From positions 3,308 to 11,148 of the forward strand of contig MHYJ01000078.1 of assembly GCA_001828445.1 (NCBI GenBank): DNA of 7,841 bases, given 5' to 3'. Shown piece by piece: positions 1 through 7,341 of this stretch. Within the stretch, counting starts at the first letter, position 1. The number at the start of each line of letters is the position of its first letter. Source of the stretch: Planctomycetes bacterium RBG_16_43_13 (GTDB taxonomy: Bacteria > Planctomycetota > MHYJ01). A program made the position numbers and the translations under genes. The notes under the pieces were generated by a model. It was not told the DNA's origin and did not search any database. It worked only from the letters and a program-made list of their open reading frames with translations.

Positions 1-309
1 AAGCGACTCGGCACCGTAGAGCCGAGTATAACGGATGGCGTCGTGGAGGGCGAGGTCGTCTCGATAGACAAATTCGGTAACCTTATTACCAACATCTCGA
101 AGAACTATCTGGAGGGTTTCTCCGACGCATCTATAAAGGTGAAGGGCAAGACGATTAACGGCATAATTCGCTCGTATGCAGGTGCGAAGGGGCGAGACCT
201 ACTCGCCACTATCGGCAGTTCTGGTTACGTGGAGATATCGGTAAATAGAGGCAACGCCGCCAAGAAACTCGCCGCAAAGGTGGGGGAGAAGGTGAGCGTG
301 AGGATGTAG
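1..309 (+). CDS. SAM hydroxide adenosyltransferase (SAM hydrolase, DUF62 family), 3' part only
   Basis: The 5' end lies outside the window. The reading frame is open from base 1 and leaves 102 codons before a TAG stop, so the GTG at 43 is an internal valine and not a start. The visible part is the C-terminal beta-barrel domain of the DUF62 / COG1912 family. Its signature FGNLITNI is at about residues 25-32 of the fragment, and the closing SGYVEISVNRGNAAKKL segment is near the end. In characterised members these two segments line the adenosine pocket at the subunit interface. Family members hydrolyse S-adenosylmethionine to adenosine and L-methionine in the cytoplasm; fluorinases and chlorinases are rarer relatives. 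The halide-binding and catalytic residues are in the missing N-terminal domain, so halogenase versus hydrolase cannot be decided here, although hydrolase is much more common. Codons are GC-rich (GAG, CTC, TCG), unlike the gene that follows. Confidence 0.88.
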   Translation, partial: KRLGTVEPSITDGVVEGEVVSIDKFGNLITNISKNYLEGFSDASIKVKGKTINGIIRSYAGAKGRDLLATIGSSGYVEISVNRGNAAKKLAAKVGEKVSVRM

Positions 310-313
310 CAAG

Positions 314-322
314 AGGAGGTGG
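314..322 (+). promoter_or_regulatory. Orphan Shine-Dalgarno-like string with no suitable start codon
   Basis: AGGAGGTGG begins five bases after the stop of the SAM hydrolase gene and is a strong match to the anti-Shine-Dalgarno sequence. No ATG or GTG opens a frame at normal spacing. The nearest candidate is a TTG at 335, about 12 bases after the string ends, which is too far. It may be the remnant of a lost downstream cistron or chance. A short inverted repeat (CAGAG at 356-360, CTCTG at 366-370, five-base loop) follows. It has no T-run and is a poor terminator. Confidence 0.3.
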
Positions 323-412
323 TTCTAATCAACATTGTCCATAATAAAGCTCAAGCAGAGTTTCCCTCTGGTATATGATTGGCAGTATGCAATATTATGT
401 ATAGATAGGACG

Positions 413-418
413 TATAAT
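413..418 (+). promoter_or_regulatory. Possible -10 box for the adaptor/lipoprotein operon
   Basis: A perfect TATAAT lies 90 bases upstream of the adaptor start. No convincing -35 element sits at 16-18 bases (the positions read as AT-rich sequence), and there is no extended TGn motif. TTGGCA at 379-384 is too far upstream to pair with it. The box is therefore suggestive only. A promoter somewhere in this gap is likely, because codon style and function change between the flanking genes. Confidence 0.3.
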
Positions 419-494
419 AGTAACTGTTCGGGGAAATTAAAGAAGCATTTTATCTGGCTTGATATTATAAATTCCGGTTAACATTGCCACTTTT

Positions 495-501
495 AAGGAG
501 G
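495..501 (+). promoter_or_regulatory. Strong ribosome binding site of the adaptor gene
   Basis: AAGGAGG with a seven-base spacer fixes the ATG at 509 as the start of the adaptor gene. It is one of only two strong Shine-Dalgarno sequences correctly placed before a start codon in this window. carB, rpsQ and rplX have none. Confidence 0.85.
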
Positions 502-508
502 AAAAAGT

Positions 509-1960
509 ATGAAGAAAATGCTAACAATGACATCGGCAACATATCTGTTGATTGGCTTATTTTGTTTTAGTTCTCCGTTACTATCGGATGATAAACCGAA
601 ATCGGACTCGCAGTCCGATTACCGCGTCCAGAAGAAACCCTTCCAGCCGGAGCTGTCTCTCAAAGGAGTTATAGCCCCTGCTGAAATGGAGCAAATGATT
701 ATCCGCTTGAAGGAATTTAACGGCACTCTAACCGTTAAGAGCATAATCCCGTCAGGCACTTCCGTAAAAAAGGGAACCGTTTTACTCTCTATAGATACGG
801 AGCAGATTGAGAGGCAGTTGCAGGACGCAGTTTATAAATCCGACAACTTCAAGATTGATATTGAGCAGGCAAAACTAAAGATGAAGACGAATGAAACCAG
901 TCGTCAGGCGGAATTAGAAAAGGCGCGGGTCCATCTTGCCGATGTTGAGCGAAGCCTGAGAAACTACAAAGAGATTGAAGTGCCTCTAAAGAGAGATAGA
1001 GAGGATTTATCTATTAAGCAGGGTGAGGCAACCCTGCAGGACAGGCAAGCCGAATTGAAACAGCTGGAAGAGATGTATAAAGAGAGTGAAATCGCAGGCA
1101 AAACCAAAGAGATTGTTTTGGAAAGGGCAAGGCGTGATGTAGGAAATACCACTACCTCTTTAGGAATCTCTCGACGTGATATTGAATATAACAGACAAAC
1201 CCTGATTCCGAAGAAGATTGCGGAACTTACTAACGAAGAAAAGTGGGCAAAGGAAGACCTTGAGCTTCTTAAATCCCGTTCTGAAATAGAACTCATCGAT
1301 TTTAAGCAGTCATTTAGTAAATTAGAATTTGAGTCCCAAAAGCACGCAGATTATCTGGCGGGATTAAAAGCGGATAAAGAACTATTTACTATTAGGGCAG
1401 ACAAAGACGGCGTCGTTGTGCACGGCGATTTACAGAGGCGATTGCTTGCCGGCAGGGCGCCGTTGGAGGAGATAAAGGAAGGCGACACGGTTAAACCCAA
1501 TGAGACGGCATTTACCATCTATCCCCCTAATGACTATATAATAATAACATCTATACCAGAAAATTCCCGTTATATGGTCAAAGGCGACACCCGCGCCGAA
1601 CTGCACATCAACGCATTGCCTGATAAAATATTCAAGGCAACGGTATTACGAATTGCCCCTCTGGCAGACGAAGTGGGCAATAATGGGAAGATGTTTTCTA
1701 CACACCTCTCGCTTAAAGATAGTGATTCAAGATTGCAAATAGGTCTTACCTGCGAGATTAGATTTGAACTTGGCAAGTTAAATGACGTCATCGCCATCCC
1801 CGCCGATTTAGTGATAAACCGTGAAGGAAAATCGTTTGTCAGCATACGAAATGGTAATGACACCAGCGAACAAGAAGTGTTCATAGGAGCATCCGGCAGG
1901 AATTATGTCTGGATTACATCGGGTCTTAAAGAAGGAGATGTAATTGTTCCCAAAAAGTAA
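509..1960 (+). CDS. HlyD/MacA-type periplasmic adaptor (membrane fusion) protein
   Basis: This is a 483-residue exported protein. Residues 1-26 look like a signal peptide (KK, hydrophobic core, cleavage near LLS/DD). There follow the first half of a barrel-sandwich (lipoyl-like) domain at about 50-98, a long charged heptad-like coiled coil at about 99-290, and the second lipoyl half at about 291-338 around the RADKDGVVV segment. A beta-barrel follows at about 340-420. The membrane-proximal domain at about 425-483 contains IPADLVI and SGLKEGDVIV, both typical of MacA/RND-type adaptors. Such proteins bridge an inner-membrane ABC or RND pump to an outer-membrane TolC-like channel. No pump or channel gene is adjacent, so the partner and substrate are unknown. 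The start is set by a strong ribosome binding site. The gene overlaps the next by 17 bases, which implies a two-gene operon. Family call is secure; substrate is unknown. Confidence 0.85.
   Translation: MKKMLTMTSATYLLIGLFCFSSPLLSDDKPKSDSQSDYRVQKKPFQPELSLKGVIAPAEMEQMIIRLKEFNGTLTVKSIIPSGTSVKKGTVLLSIDTEQIERQLQDAVYKSDNFKIDIEQAKLKMKTNETSRQAELEKARVHLADVERSLRNYKEIEVPLKRDREDLSIKQGEATLQDRQAELKQLEEMYKESEIAGKTKEIVLERARRDVGNTTTSLGISRRDIEYNRQTLIPKKIAELTNEEKWAKEDLELLKSRSEIELIDFKQSFSKLEFESQKHADYLAGLKADKELFTIRADKDGVVVHGDLQRRLLAGRAPLEEIKEGDTVKPNETAFTIYPPNDYIIITSIPENSRYMVKGDTRAELHINALPDKIFKATVLRIAPLADEVGNNGKMFSTHLSLKDSDSRLQIGLTCEIRFELGKLNDVIAIPADLVINREGKSFVSIRNGNDTSEQEVFIGASGRNYVWITSGLKEGDVIVPKK
1018..1037 (+). 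repeat. Intragenic inverted repeat, GCAGGGT / ACCCTGC
   Basis: A perfect seven-base inverted repeat (arms 1018-1024 and 1031-1037, six-base loop) lies inside the coiled-coil coding part of the adaptor gene. It shares its arm core with the hairpin at 2758-2774 in the neighbouring gene. The motif is in frame and does not disturb the protein. Confidence 0.5.
1932..1937 (+). promoter_or_regulatory. Ribosome binding site inside the adaptor gene, deciding a TTG start
   Basis: AAGGAG lies six bases before the TTG at 1944 and is contained in the last codons of the adaptor gene. It supports TTG as the start of the lipoprotein gene and points to translational coupling. Confidence 0.7.
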
Positions 1961-3152
1961 AGTATTCGCAGCGGTTACATTCGCCTTTATTATAGTAGGC
2001 GGTTCTCTATCGTGTAACACCGCCAGCCAGAATATCAAGATTGGCTCCACATTAGATGATTCTCACACTATAAAGTTAGATGATGTCAGGGTGGCTATTA
2101 ATAAGGGCATTCACTTTTTGCTTACCACACAAAATAGTGATGGCTCATGGGGAACGGCTGAATCCCTCGGCGACAACTATGATGTTACCTTAGGCACGGT
2201 ATCCTCACACGATGCCTTCCGTCAGGCGGTGTCGGCATTATGCTGTATGGCTTTGATGCAGACGGACGGATATGATGAGAGACGCGTCGTCGCTTTGCAT
2301 AAGGGGCTTAGTTATCTTATGAGCCAACGTCCTGAAGGAAGGGCGACAGGAGATATATTATATCATACGTGGGCTTTGACATACGTAACCCAATGTTTTT
2401 CGCGGGCGATTAGATATGAGCATCTGGATATTGTAAAAGATAAATTAGTTGCCCGTGCTAAGGAATGGCTTGCTATGCTTGAGAATATGCAGGCGGCGGA
2501 CGGCGGATGGTGTTATTATGATTTCGGATATGAACTTCGCAAGCCGTCCGGATGGGATTCTACAAGTTTCAATACCGGCGCCGCACTTGATGCCATCTGG
2601 GATGCGGAAAAGGCAGGGCTTGTAGTTGCTCCTAAAGTAAAAACGGCTGCAATGAGATGTTTAGAACGTCTCCGCACGCCTGATAAGACCTTTATTTATG
2701 GAGAATATATACAGATGCGTCCCGGCATAGCACCCAACCGCCCCAAAGGTTCTCTGGGCAGGGCTCAACCCTGCAACCTTATGCTCTTTCGCCATAAGAA
2801 AATACCCGTTGCCGATATCAAACTCGGCTTAGACCGACTATTCGGAGAACATCATTTTATAGAGATGGGGCGGAATCGTCCTATCCCCCACGAGTCGTGG
2901 TATCAGACAGCGGGCTACTACTTTTTCTTTGGCCATTTCTATGCGTCAGAGGTGATTGCCGAGTTGCCCCGTAACCAGCAGAATTATTATTGGAAGGCAT
3001 TAGCCCGGGCGCTTCTTGGATGCCAGCAAGTGGACGGCTCATGGTGGGACTATCCTCTATACGGCTATTACAAGGCATATGGCACTGCATTTGCGATTCT
3101 TGCCCTCTCACCCGCCCTCGAGACACTTTCAAAAGAATCCGCTAACCCTTAG
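1944..3152 (+). CDS. Putative lipoprotein with squalene-cyclase-like QW repeats (prenyltransferase/squalene oxidase fold)
   Basis: This is a 402-residue protein starting at TTG. That start gives a complete signal sequence: K4 and K6, a hydrophobic core at 7-20, and GSLSC, which fits a loose lipobox with Cys24 as the lipidated residue. The rest is an alpha/alpha-toroid related to squalene-hopene cyclase and prenyltransferase beta subunits. QxxDGxW motifs appear at about Q63-W69 (QNSDGSW), Q183-W189 (QAADGGW) and Q361-W367 (QQVDGSW). The DxDD catalytic motif of hopene cyclases and the DCTAE motif of oxidosqualene cyclases are both absent, and true cyclases are longer (over 600 residues) and are not exported lipoproteins. 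Terpene cyclisation is therefore unlikely. A structural, binding or polysaccharide-related envelope role is inference only. The 17-base overlap with the adaptor gene suggests the two work together. Similar secreted proteins are common in Planctomycetes. Confidence 0.75.
   Translation: MFPKSKVFAAVTFAFIIVGGSLSCNTASQNIKIGSTLDDSHTIKLDDVRVAINKGIHFLLTTQNSDGSWGTAESLGDNYDVTLGTVSSHDAFRQAVSALCCMALMQTDGYDERRVVALHKGLSYLMSQRPEGRATGDILYHTWALTYVTQCFSRAIRYEHLDIVKDKLVARAKEWLAMLENMQAADGGWCYYDFGYELRKPSGWDSTSFNTGAALDAIWDAEKAGLVVAPKVKTAAMRCLERLRTPDKTFIYGEYIQMRPGIAPNRPKGSLGRAQPCNLMLFRHKKIPVADIKLGLDRLFGEHHFIEMGRNRPIPHESWYQTAGYYFFFGHFYASEVIAELPRNQQNYYWKALARALLGCQQVDGSWWDYPLYGYYKAYGTAFAILALSPALETLSKESANP
2758..2774 (+). 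repeat. Intragenic inverted repeat, GCAGGG / CCCTGC
   Basis: Arms 2758-2763 and 2769-2774 with a five-base loop lie inside the lipoprotein gene and are translated in frame as part of GRAQPCNL. The arms match those at 1018-1037, so the two may be copies of one short palindromic family. Confidence 0.5.
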
Positions 3153-3203
3153 GGTAAATCCCATCCCCATTTTTCCTTGCCCGAAACCTTTGGTATCGTA
3201 GGT

Positions 3204-3226
3204 AGGGCGCTTAGCCACAGAGCCCT
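3204..3226 (+). terminator. Weak hairpin downstream of the lipoprotein gene, possible terminator
   Basis: AGGGC (3204-3208) can pair with GCCCT (3222-3226), with two further pairs past one mismatch. Loose T-rich sequence follows (ATTTTACTAATTTT), but not a direct T-run. It is placed where the adaptor/lipoprotein operon should end and before a clear carB promoter. The arms also resemble the GGGC/GCCC repeats inside the two upstream genes, so it may instead be a repeat copy. Confidence 0.3.
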
Positions 3227-3267
3227 TGCACCATTTTACTAATTTTCCACCTACATCTTTTTTTCCT

Positions 3268-3296
3268 TTGACATCTCACCCCATCTTTGCTTTAAT
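3268..3296 (+). promoter_or_regulatory. Near-consensus sigma70 promoter of carB
   Basis: TTGACA (3268-3273), a 17-base spacer, then TTTAAT (3291-3296). This matches the consensus at 11 of 12 positions with ideal spacing. Transcription would begin about 7-10 bases past the -10 box, at 3303-3307, which is on or next to the carB ATG at 3307. The mRNA should therefore be leaderless or nearly so. This agrees with the absence of any Shine-Dalgarno sequence, and leaves no room for a leader attenuator or riboswitch in front of carB. Confidence 0.7.
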
Positions 3297-3306
3297 CTTC
3301 CTTTTA

Positions 3307-6300
3307 ATGCCCAAGCGGAATGACATCAAAAAAATCCTCCTCATCGGCTCTGGTCCTATCGTCATAGGTCAGGCGTGCGAATTTGACTACTCCGGCACGC
3401 AAGCGGTGAAGGCGCTCAAGGAAGAGGGATATAAAATCGTCCTCATCAACTCGAACCCCGCAACGATAATGACCGACCCAGAATTTGCCGACCGCACATA
3501 CATAGAGCCCGTTACGGCGGAGTTCATCGCGAAAATTATAGAGAAGGAGCGACCGGATGCGGTGCTCCCTACCGTTGGGGGACAGACCGCTCTCAACTGT
3601 GCCGTCCAACTTGCCGACGAGGGCGTGCTGACGAAATTCGGCGTCTCAATGATTGGTGCGACTGCGGACGTTATAAAAAAAGCAGAGGACAGGAAATTAT
3701 TCAAGAAAGCGATGGAGAAGATTCACCTCGACCTGCCGAAAAGTGGCTACGCATACTCGCTCAAGGATGCACAGGAGGTTGCCAGAAAGATTGGTCTGCC
3801 CTGCGTGATACGACCATCCTTCACGCTCGGCGGCACGGGCGGCGGCATTGCATATAACGGCGAGGAGTTCGAGAGGATTGTCGCATTCGGTCTGCAACAA
3901 AGTATGATAAAGGAGGTCCTCATCGAGGAGTCGGTCTATGGGTGGAAGGAATACGAACTCGAGGTGATGCGGGACAAAAAAGATAACATTGTGATAGTAT
4001 GCTCCATCGAGAACTTCGACCCGATGGGAATCCACACGGGCGACAGCATCACAGTCGCACCTGCACAGACGCTGACGGACAGGGAGTATCAGAAGATGCG
4101 GGATGCGGCGATAATGATAATGCGCGAGATTGGAGTCGAGACAGGAGGTTCGAATATACAATTCGCAGTGAATCCTCGCGACGGCAGAATGGTCGTGATA
4201 GAGATGAACCCGCGCGTCTCGCGGAGTTCTGCATTGGCGTCGAAGGCGACGGGATTCCCGATAGCGAAGATAGCGGCTAAACTTGCGGTTGGGTACACGC
4301 TCGACGAGATTCCAAACGACATCACGCGGAAGACGCCTGCCTGCTTCGAGCCGACGATTGACTATTGCGTAGTGAAGACGCCGAGGTGGGCATTCGAGAA
4401 ATTCCCAGAGGCGGATGCGTCGCTCGGCATACAGATGAAGTCGGTCGGAGAGACGATGTCCATAGGGCGGACATTCAAAGAAGCGCTCCAAAAATCCATA
4501 CGCTCCCTCGAGCAGGGACGCTTCGGACTCGGCTGGGACAGGAAGGACCTACTGCTGAAGGATACACCATTACCTAAAGATAAGATAATAGAGAAACTCA
4601 TTACCCCCAACGTGGACCGTCTATTCTACATCAGATATGCCCTGAAGGCAGGTATCTCAGTTGAGGAGATTGTATCGCATAGCAAGGTTGACCTATGGTT
4701 CGTAGAAAATATTAGCGAGATAGTGAGGTTTGAGGAGACGCTTATGGAATGCGAAACGATAGATGCTACATCTCGCGATACATTTTTAGAAGCAAAGAAA
4801 TTGGGTTTTTCTGATGTTCAATTAGGCAATATATTTAGTGCTACTCCGCAGCTCATACGTCAGCAGAGAAAGAAGCAAGGGATAGTGCCTGTGTATAAGC
4901 TTGTAGATACCTGTGCGGCAGAGTTTGAGGCATATACACCGTATTATTATTCTACTTATGAAGAAGAAAGCGAAGTGCGTGTATCTGATAAGAAGAAGAT
5001 AGTTATACTTGGTGGAGGACCAAATAGGATAGGGCAGGGGATAGAGTTTGATTATTGCTGTGTTCACGCATCTTTTGCCTTGAGAGAGTTAGGATATGAG
5101 TCCATAATGATAAATAGTAATCCCGAGACAGTCAGCACCGACTATGATATTTCCGACCAACTATATTTCGAGCCGTTGACAGAGGAAGATGTCCTGAATA
5201 TCTGCGATGTGCTGAAACCGGAGGGAGTGATAGTCCAGCTTGGTGGGCAGACACCGCTAAATTTAGCAAGCGGATTAGCTAAGGCAGGGGTAAAGATTAT
5301 AGGAACAAGCGTTGAGCAGATAGATAGAGCGGAAGATAGAAAGAAGTTTAATGAGTTAATAAGCAAGCTACAGCTTGTTCAGGCGACTGGCGGGACAGCA
5401 ACAAACTTCGGTGAGGCAAAGAAATGCGCAAATATAATTGGCTATCCAGTGCTTGTTAGGCCTTCTTATGTCCTTGGTGGTCGTGCTATGAGGATTGTGT
5501 ATGATGATTCAGAGTTAGAACACTATATTAAAGAAGCGGTGGATGCATCACCTGACCATCCAGTTCTAATAGATAAGTTCCTTGAAGACGCTATAGAAGT
5601 TGATGTAGATGCTGTTTCTGATGGAGTGGATGTATTGATTGGTGGTGTTTTGGAGCACATAGAGATGGCAGGCGTTCACTCCGGCGATGCGGCTATGTCT
5701 ATACCACCATTTTCGCTCAGCGATTCACAGCTGGATACTATAAGGAAAAATACAGTAGCACTTGCTAAAGAGTTAGAGGTTAAGGGGCTTATGAATGTAC
5801 AGTTTGCTGTTAAGGCGAATACTGTATATATCCTTGAGGTAAATCCACGTGCCTCTCGCACTGTTCCGTTCGTAAGCAAAGCCATAGGCGTTCCTCTTGC
5901 AAAGATAGCAACAAATGTAATGCTTGGAAATAGGTTAAAAGATGTTCTTGCTAAATATAAGATACCGCAAAAGATGGATTCCGATCTTAGACATTTCTCA
6001 GTAAAAGAATCAGTATTCCCATTTAGGCGTTTTCCAGGAACAGACATAATCTTAGGACCAGAGATGAAGTCAACTGGCGAGGTGATGGGTATAGATGTAG
6101 ATTTTGGAAGAGCTTATGCTAAGGCGGAGATAGCTGCATCACATAATCTACCTACGAGCGGCAATGTATTTATTAGTGTGAAGGACAGCGATAAGAGGGA
6201 TATAATATATATAGCTAAAAAGTTGCAAGATATGGGCTTCAAGATATATGCTACAAGCGGTACATCTCGCGTGTTGGTGAGAAATGGTATAGATGTAAAG

Positions 6301-6549
6301 GCACTTTACAAGATAAAAGAAGGGAGGCCTAATCCTGCAGATTTAATTATAAATGGTGAGATAGATTTGATAATAAACACACCAAGCGGTAAGGGGCCTA
6401 AGACGGATGAAGCACATATACGTTCTATCGCTGTAGCACACGGTATAACAGTTATAACTACCATATCTGCTGCCCAAGCGGCGGTAAATGGGATAGAAGC
6501 GATGAGAAGTGGAGAACTTGGTGTAAAACCTCTACAGGAATATCATTAG
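3307..6549 (+). CDS. carB: Carbamoyl-phosphate synthase large subunit
   Basis: This cytoplasmic enzyme uses ammonia from the CarA glutaminase, bicarbonate and two ATP to make carbamoyl phosphate for pyrimidine and arginine synthesis. The start is ATG 3307, giving the family N-terminus [17 protein letters not shown] and 1080 residues (E. coli 1073). An ATG at 3226 would add 27 hydrophobic residues and lies upstream of the promoter. The carboxyphosphate ATP-grasp half is at about 1-400. Its R129, R169, E299 and N301 fall at the E. coli positions. The oligomerisation domain follows at about 400-555, then the carbamoyl-phosphate ATP-grasp half at about 555-940 with R718, E844 and N846 (E. coli R715, E841, N843). 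The MGS-like allosteric domain is at about 940-1080 and includes YATSGTS and INTPSGK. Both halves look active. carA is not adjacent. Codon usage and GC content fall sharply from about base 4560. There is no ribosome binding site. Confidence 0.97.
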   Translation: MPKRNDIKKILLIGSGPIVIGQACEFDYSGTQAVKALKEEGYKIVLINSNPATIMTDPEFADRTYIEPVTAEFIAKIIEKERPDAVLPTVGGQTALNCAVQLADEGVLTKFGVSMIGATADVIKKAEDRKLFKKAMEKIHLDLPKSGYAYSLKDAQEVARKIGLPCVIRPSFTLGGTGGGIAYNGEEFERIVAFGLQQSMIKEVLIEESVYGWKEYELEVMRDKKDNIVIVCSIENFDPMGIHTGDSITVAPAQTLTDREYQKMRDAAIMIMREIGVETGGSNIQFAVNPRDGRMVVIEMNPRVSRSSALASKATGFPIAKIAAKLAVGYTLDEIPNDITRKTPACFEPTIDYCVVKTPRWAFEKFPEADASLGIQMKSVGETMSIGRTFKEALQKSIRSLEQGRFGLGWDRKDLLLKDTPLPKDKIIEKLITPNVDRLFYIRYALKAGISVEEIVSHSKVDLWFVENISEIVRFEETLMECETIDATSRDTFLEAKKLGFSDVQLGNIFSATPQLIRQQRKKQGIVPVYKLVDTCAAEFEAYTPYYYSTYEEESEVRVSDKKKIVILGGGPNRIGQGIEFDYCCVHASFALRELGYESIMINSNPETVSTDYDISDQLYFEPLTEEDVLNICDVLKPEGVIVQLGGQTPLNLASGLAKAGVKIIGTSVEQIDRAEDRKKFNELISKLQLVQATGGTATNFGEAKKCANIIGYPVLVRPSYVLGGRAMRIVYDDSELEHYIKEAVDASPDHPVLIDKFLEDAIEVDVDAVSDGVDVLIGGVLEHIEMAGVHSGDAAMSIPPFSLSDSQLDTIRKNTVALAKELEVKGLMNVQFAVKANTVYILEVNPRASRTVPFVSKAIGVPLAKIATNVMLGNRLKDVLAKYKIPQKMDSDLRHFSVKESVFPFRRFPGTDIILGPEMKSTGEVMGIDVDFGRAYAKAEIAASHNLPTSGNVFISVKDSDKRDIIYIAKKLQDMGFKIYATSGTSRVLVRNGIDVKALYKIKEGRPNPADLIINGEIDLIINTPSGKGPKTDEAHIRSIAVAHGITVITTISAAQAAVNGIEAMRSGELGVKPLQEYH

Positions 6550-6586
6550 CACCTATAAAATAGTTCGCTGATACGATACTTTTCCC

Positions 6587-6614
6587 TTGACTTCTCATAC
6601 TACTTTGATAAACT
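6587..6614 (+). promoter_or_regulatory. Likely promoter of rpsQ and the ribosomal run
   Basis: TTGACT (6587-6592), a 16-base spacer, then TAAACT (6609-6614). The 18 bases at 6580-6597 match those around the carB -35 box (3261-3278) at 16 positions, which supports a genuine promoter. Transcription would start near 6621, giving a leader of about 20 bases. A second AT box (TTTTAT at 6623) resembles the carB -10 context but is too far from the -35. Confidence 0.5.
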
Positions 6615-6640
6615 CTCTCTGCTTTTATCGGGGTTTATTT

Positions 6641-6907
6641 ATGTTAGATAGAGGACGTAGAAGAACTGTTGTGGGTGTAGTTACAAGTGATAAGATGCAG
6701 AAGACAATTACTGTATCTATTGAGCGTATTGTTACGCATCCAAAGTTTGGTAAGCGTATCAAGCGGTATACGATATGTAAGGCACACGATGAAAGCAGGG
6801 AGGCGAAGACAGGTGATAAGGTTGAACTTATGGAAACACGTCCTCTTAGTAAGACAAAATGTTGGCGGCTAACAAAGATATTGGAGAAGGCGACAGACAA
6901 AGCATAA
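6641..6907 (+). CDS. rpsQ: 30S ribosomal protein uS17
   Basis: An 88-residue OB-fold protein that binds 16S rRNA early in small-subunit assembly. Family landmarks are RRTVVGVVTSDKMQKTITV at about residues 7-25, HPKFGKRIKR, AHDE and the closing ETRPLSKTKCWRL. ATG 6641 is chosen because it gives the normal N-terminus; an upstream TTG frame from 6587 coincides with the -35 box and adds unrelated residues. There is no Shine-Dalgarno sequence before the start (the upstream bases are GGGGTTTATTT). In most bacteria rpmC lies just before this gene, but here carB does, 91 bases away. rplN follows after 45 bases. Codons are AT-leaning (GGT, GAT, ATA), like the 3' part of carB. Confidence 0.95.
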   Translation: MLDRGRRRTVVGVVTSDKMQKTITVSIERIVTHPKFGKRIKRYTICKAHDESREAKTGDKVELMETRPLSKTKCWRLTKILEKATDKA

Positions 6908-6922
6908 TTGATGATATATAAT
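6894..6922 (+). promoter_or_regulatory. Possible internal promoter ahead of rplN
   Basis: CAGACA (6894-6899), a 17-base spacer, then a perfect TATAAT (6917-6922), which gives 10 of 12 consensus bases. It straddles the rpsQ stop and would give a leader of about 20-25 bases for rplN. The surroundings are AT-rich, so a chance match is quite possible. The break between rpsQ and rplN is where the spc operon promoter sits in E. coli. Confidence 0.3.
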
Positions 6923-6952
6923 AAGTTTCTATCCATTATAAGGGCAATAACT

Positions 6953-7318
6953 ATGATAATGATGAAAACCAAACTGGATGTTGCTGATAATACAGGTGCT
7001 AAAATAGTAGGTTGTATACAAGTTCTTGGTGGCACTAAGAGGAGATACGCAAATGTGGGTGATATTATAGTATGTTCTGTAAAAAGAGCTATTCCAGGTG
7101 GTGCTATAAAGGGAGGAGATATAGTAAAGGGTGTTATAGTTAGGACACGTAGCGCAATTCATAGGGAGGATGGCTCTTATGTTAGATTTGATAGGAATGC
7201 AATAGTTCTGCTGGATAATGACGGTAACCCACGTGGAACGAGAATATTCGGTGCCGTGCCAAGAGAACTTAGAAGGAATTTTATGAAGATAATATCTCTC
7301 GCTGCAGAAGTGGTCTAA
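6953..7318 (+). CDS. rplN: 50S ribosomal protein uL14
   Basis: A 121-residue protein of the large subunit that sits at the subunit interface on 23S rRNA. Landmarks are [10 protein letters not shown] near the N-terminus, [46 protein letters not shown] and the C-terminal [15 protein letters not shown] 6953 matches the usual MI-x-x-x-T-x-L start, and a weak AAGGG lies eight bases before it. A longer frame from the TTG at 6908 would add 15 residues that the family lacks. Relative to E. coli, the ELR-RN-FMKI segment is one residue short and the loop before the NPRGTRIFG segment is also one residue short. Confidence 0.96.
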   Translation: MIMMKTKLDVADNTGAKIVGCIQVLGGTKRRYANVGDIIVCSVKRAIPGGAIKGGDIVKGVIVRTRSAIHREDGSYVRFDRNAIVLLDNDGNPRGTRIFGAVPRELRRNFMKIISLAAEVV

Positions 7319-7341
7319 ATATCAATTCTAAATAAATAGAT

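Noticed and set aside
335..481. 48-codon frame from a TTG in the gap before the adaptor gene
   Set aside because: The nearest Shine-Dalgarno string is too far upstream, no family resemblance is visible, and the start codon is rare. It is mentioned only as a possible remnant.
1944..3152. Calling the lipoprotein a squalene-hopene cyclase
   Set aside because: The QW repeats are present, but the DxDD motif is missing, the protein is too short, and it carries an export signal with a lipobox.
3141..3160. ACCCT-T-AGGGT palindrome over the lipoprotein stop codon as a terminator
   Set aside because: A one-base loop cannot form a normal hairpin, and no T-run follows.
3226..3306. Upstream ATG extending CarB by 27 residues
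   Set aside because: The extra residues are not part of the family N-terminus, the region contains the promoter, and MPKR at 3307 matches the usual CarB start.
3697..4491. 264-codon open frame on the minus strand across the 5' half of carB
   Set aside because: It is antisense to a well-conserved enzyme, has an odd arginine-, leucine- and histidine-rich composition and no recognisable domain. It follows from the GC-rich codon choice of this part of carB.
6587..6640. Upstream TTG extending uS17 by 18 residues
   Set aside because: The TTG is the likely -35 box, and the added residues are unlike the family.
6908..6952. Upstream TTG extending uL14 by 15 residues
   Set aside because: The family begins at the MI-x-x-x-T-x-L position encoded from 6953, and the upstream bases contain a possible promoter.
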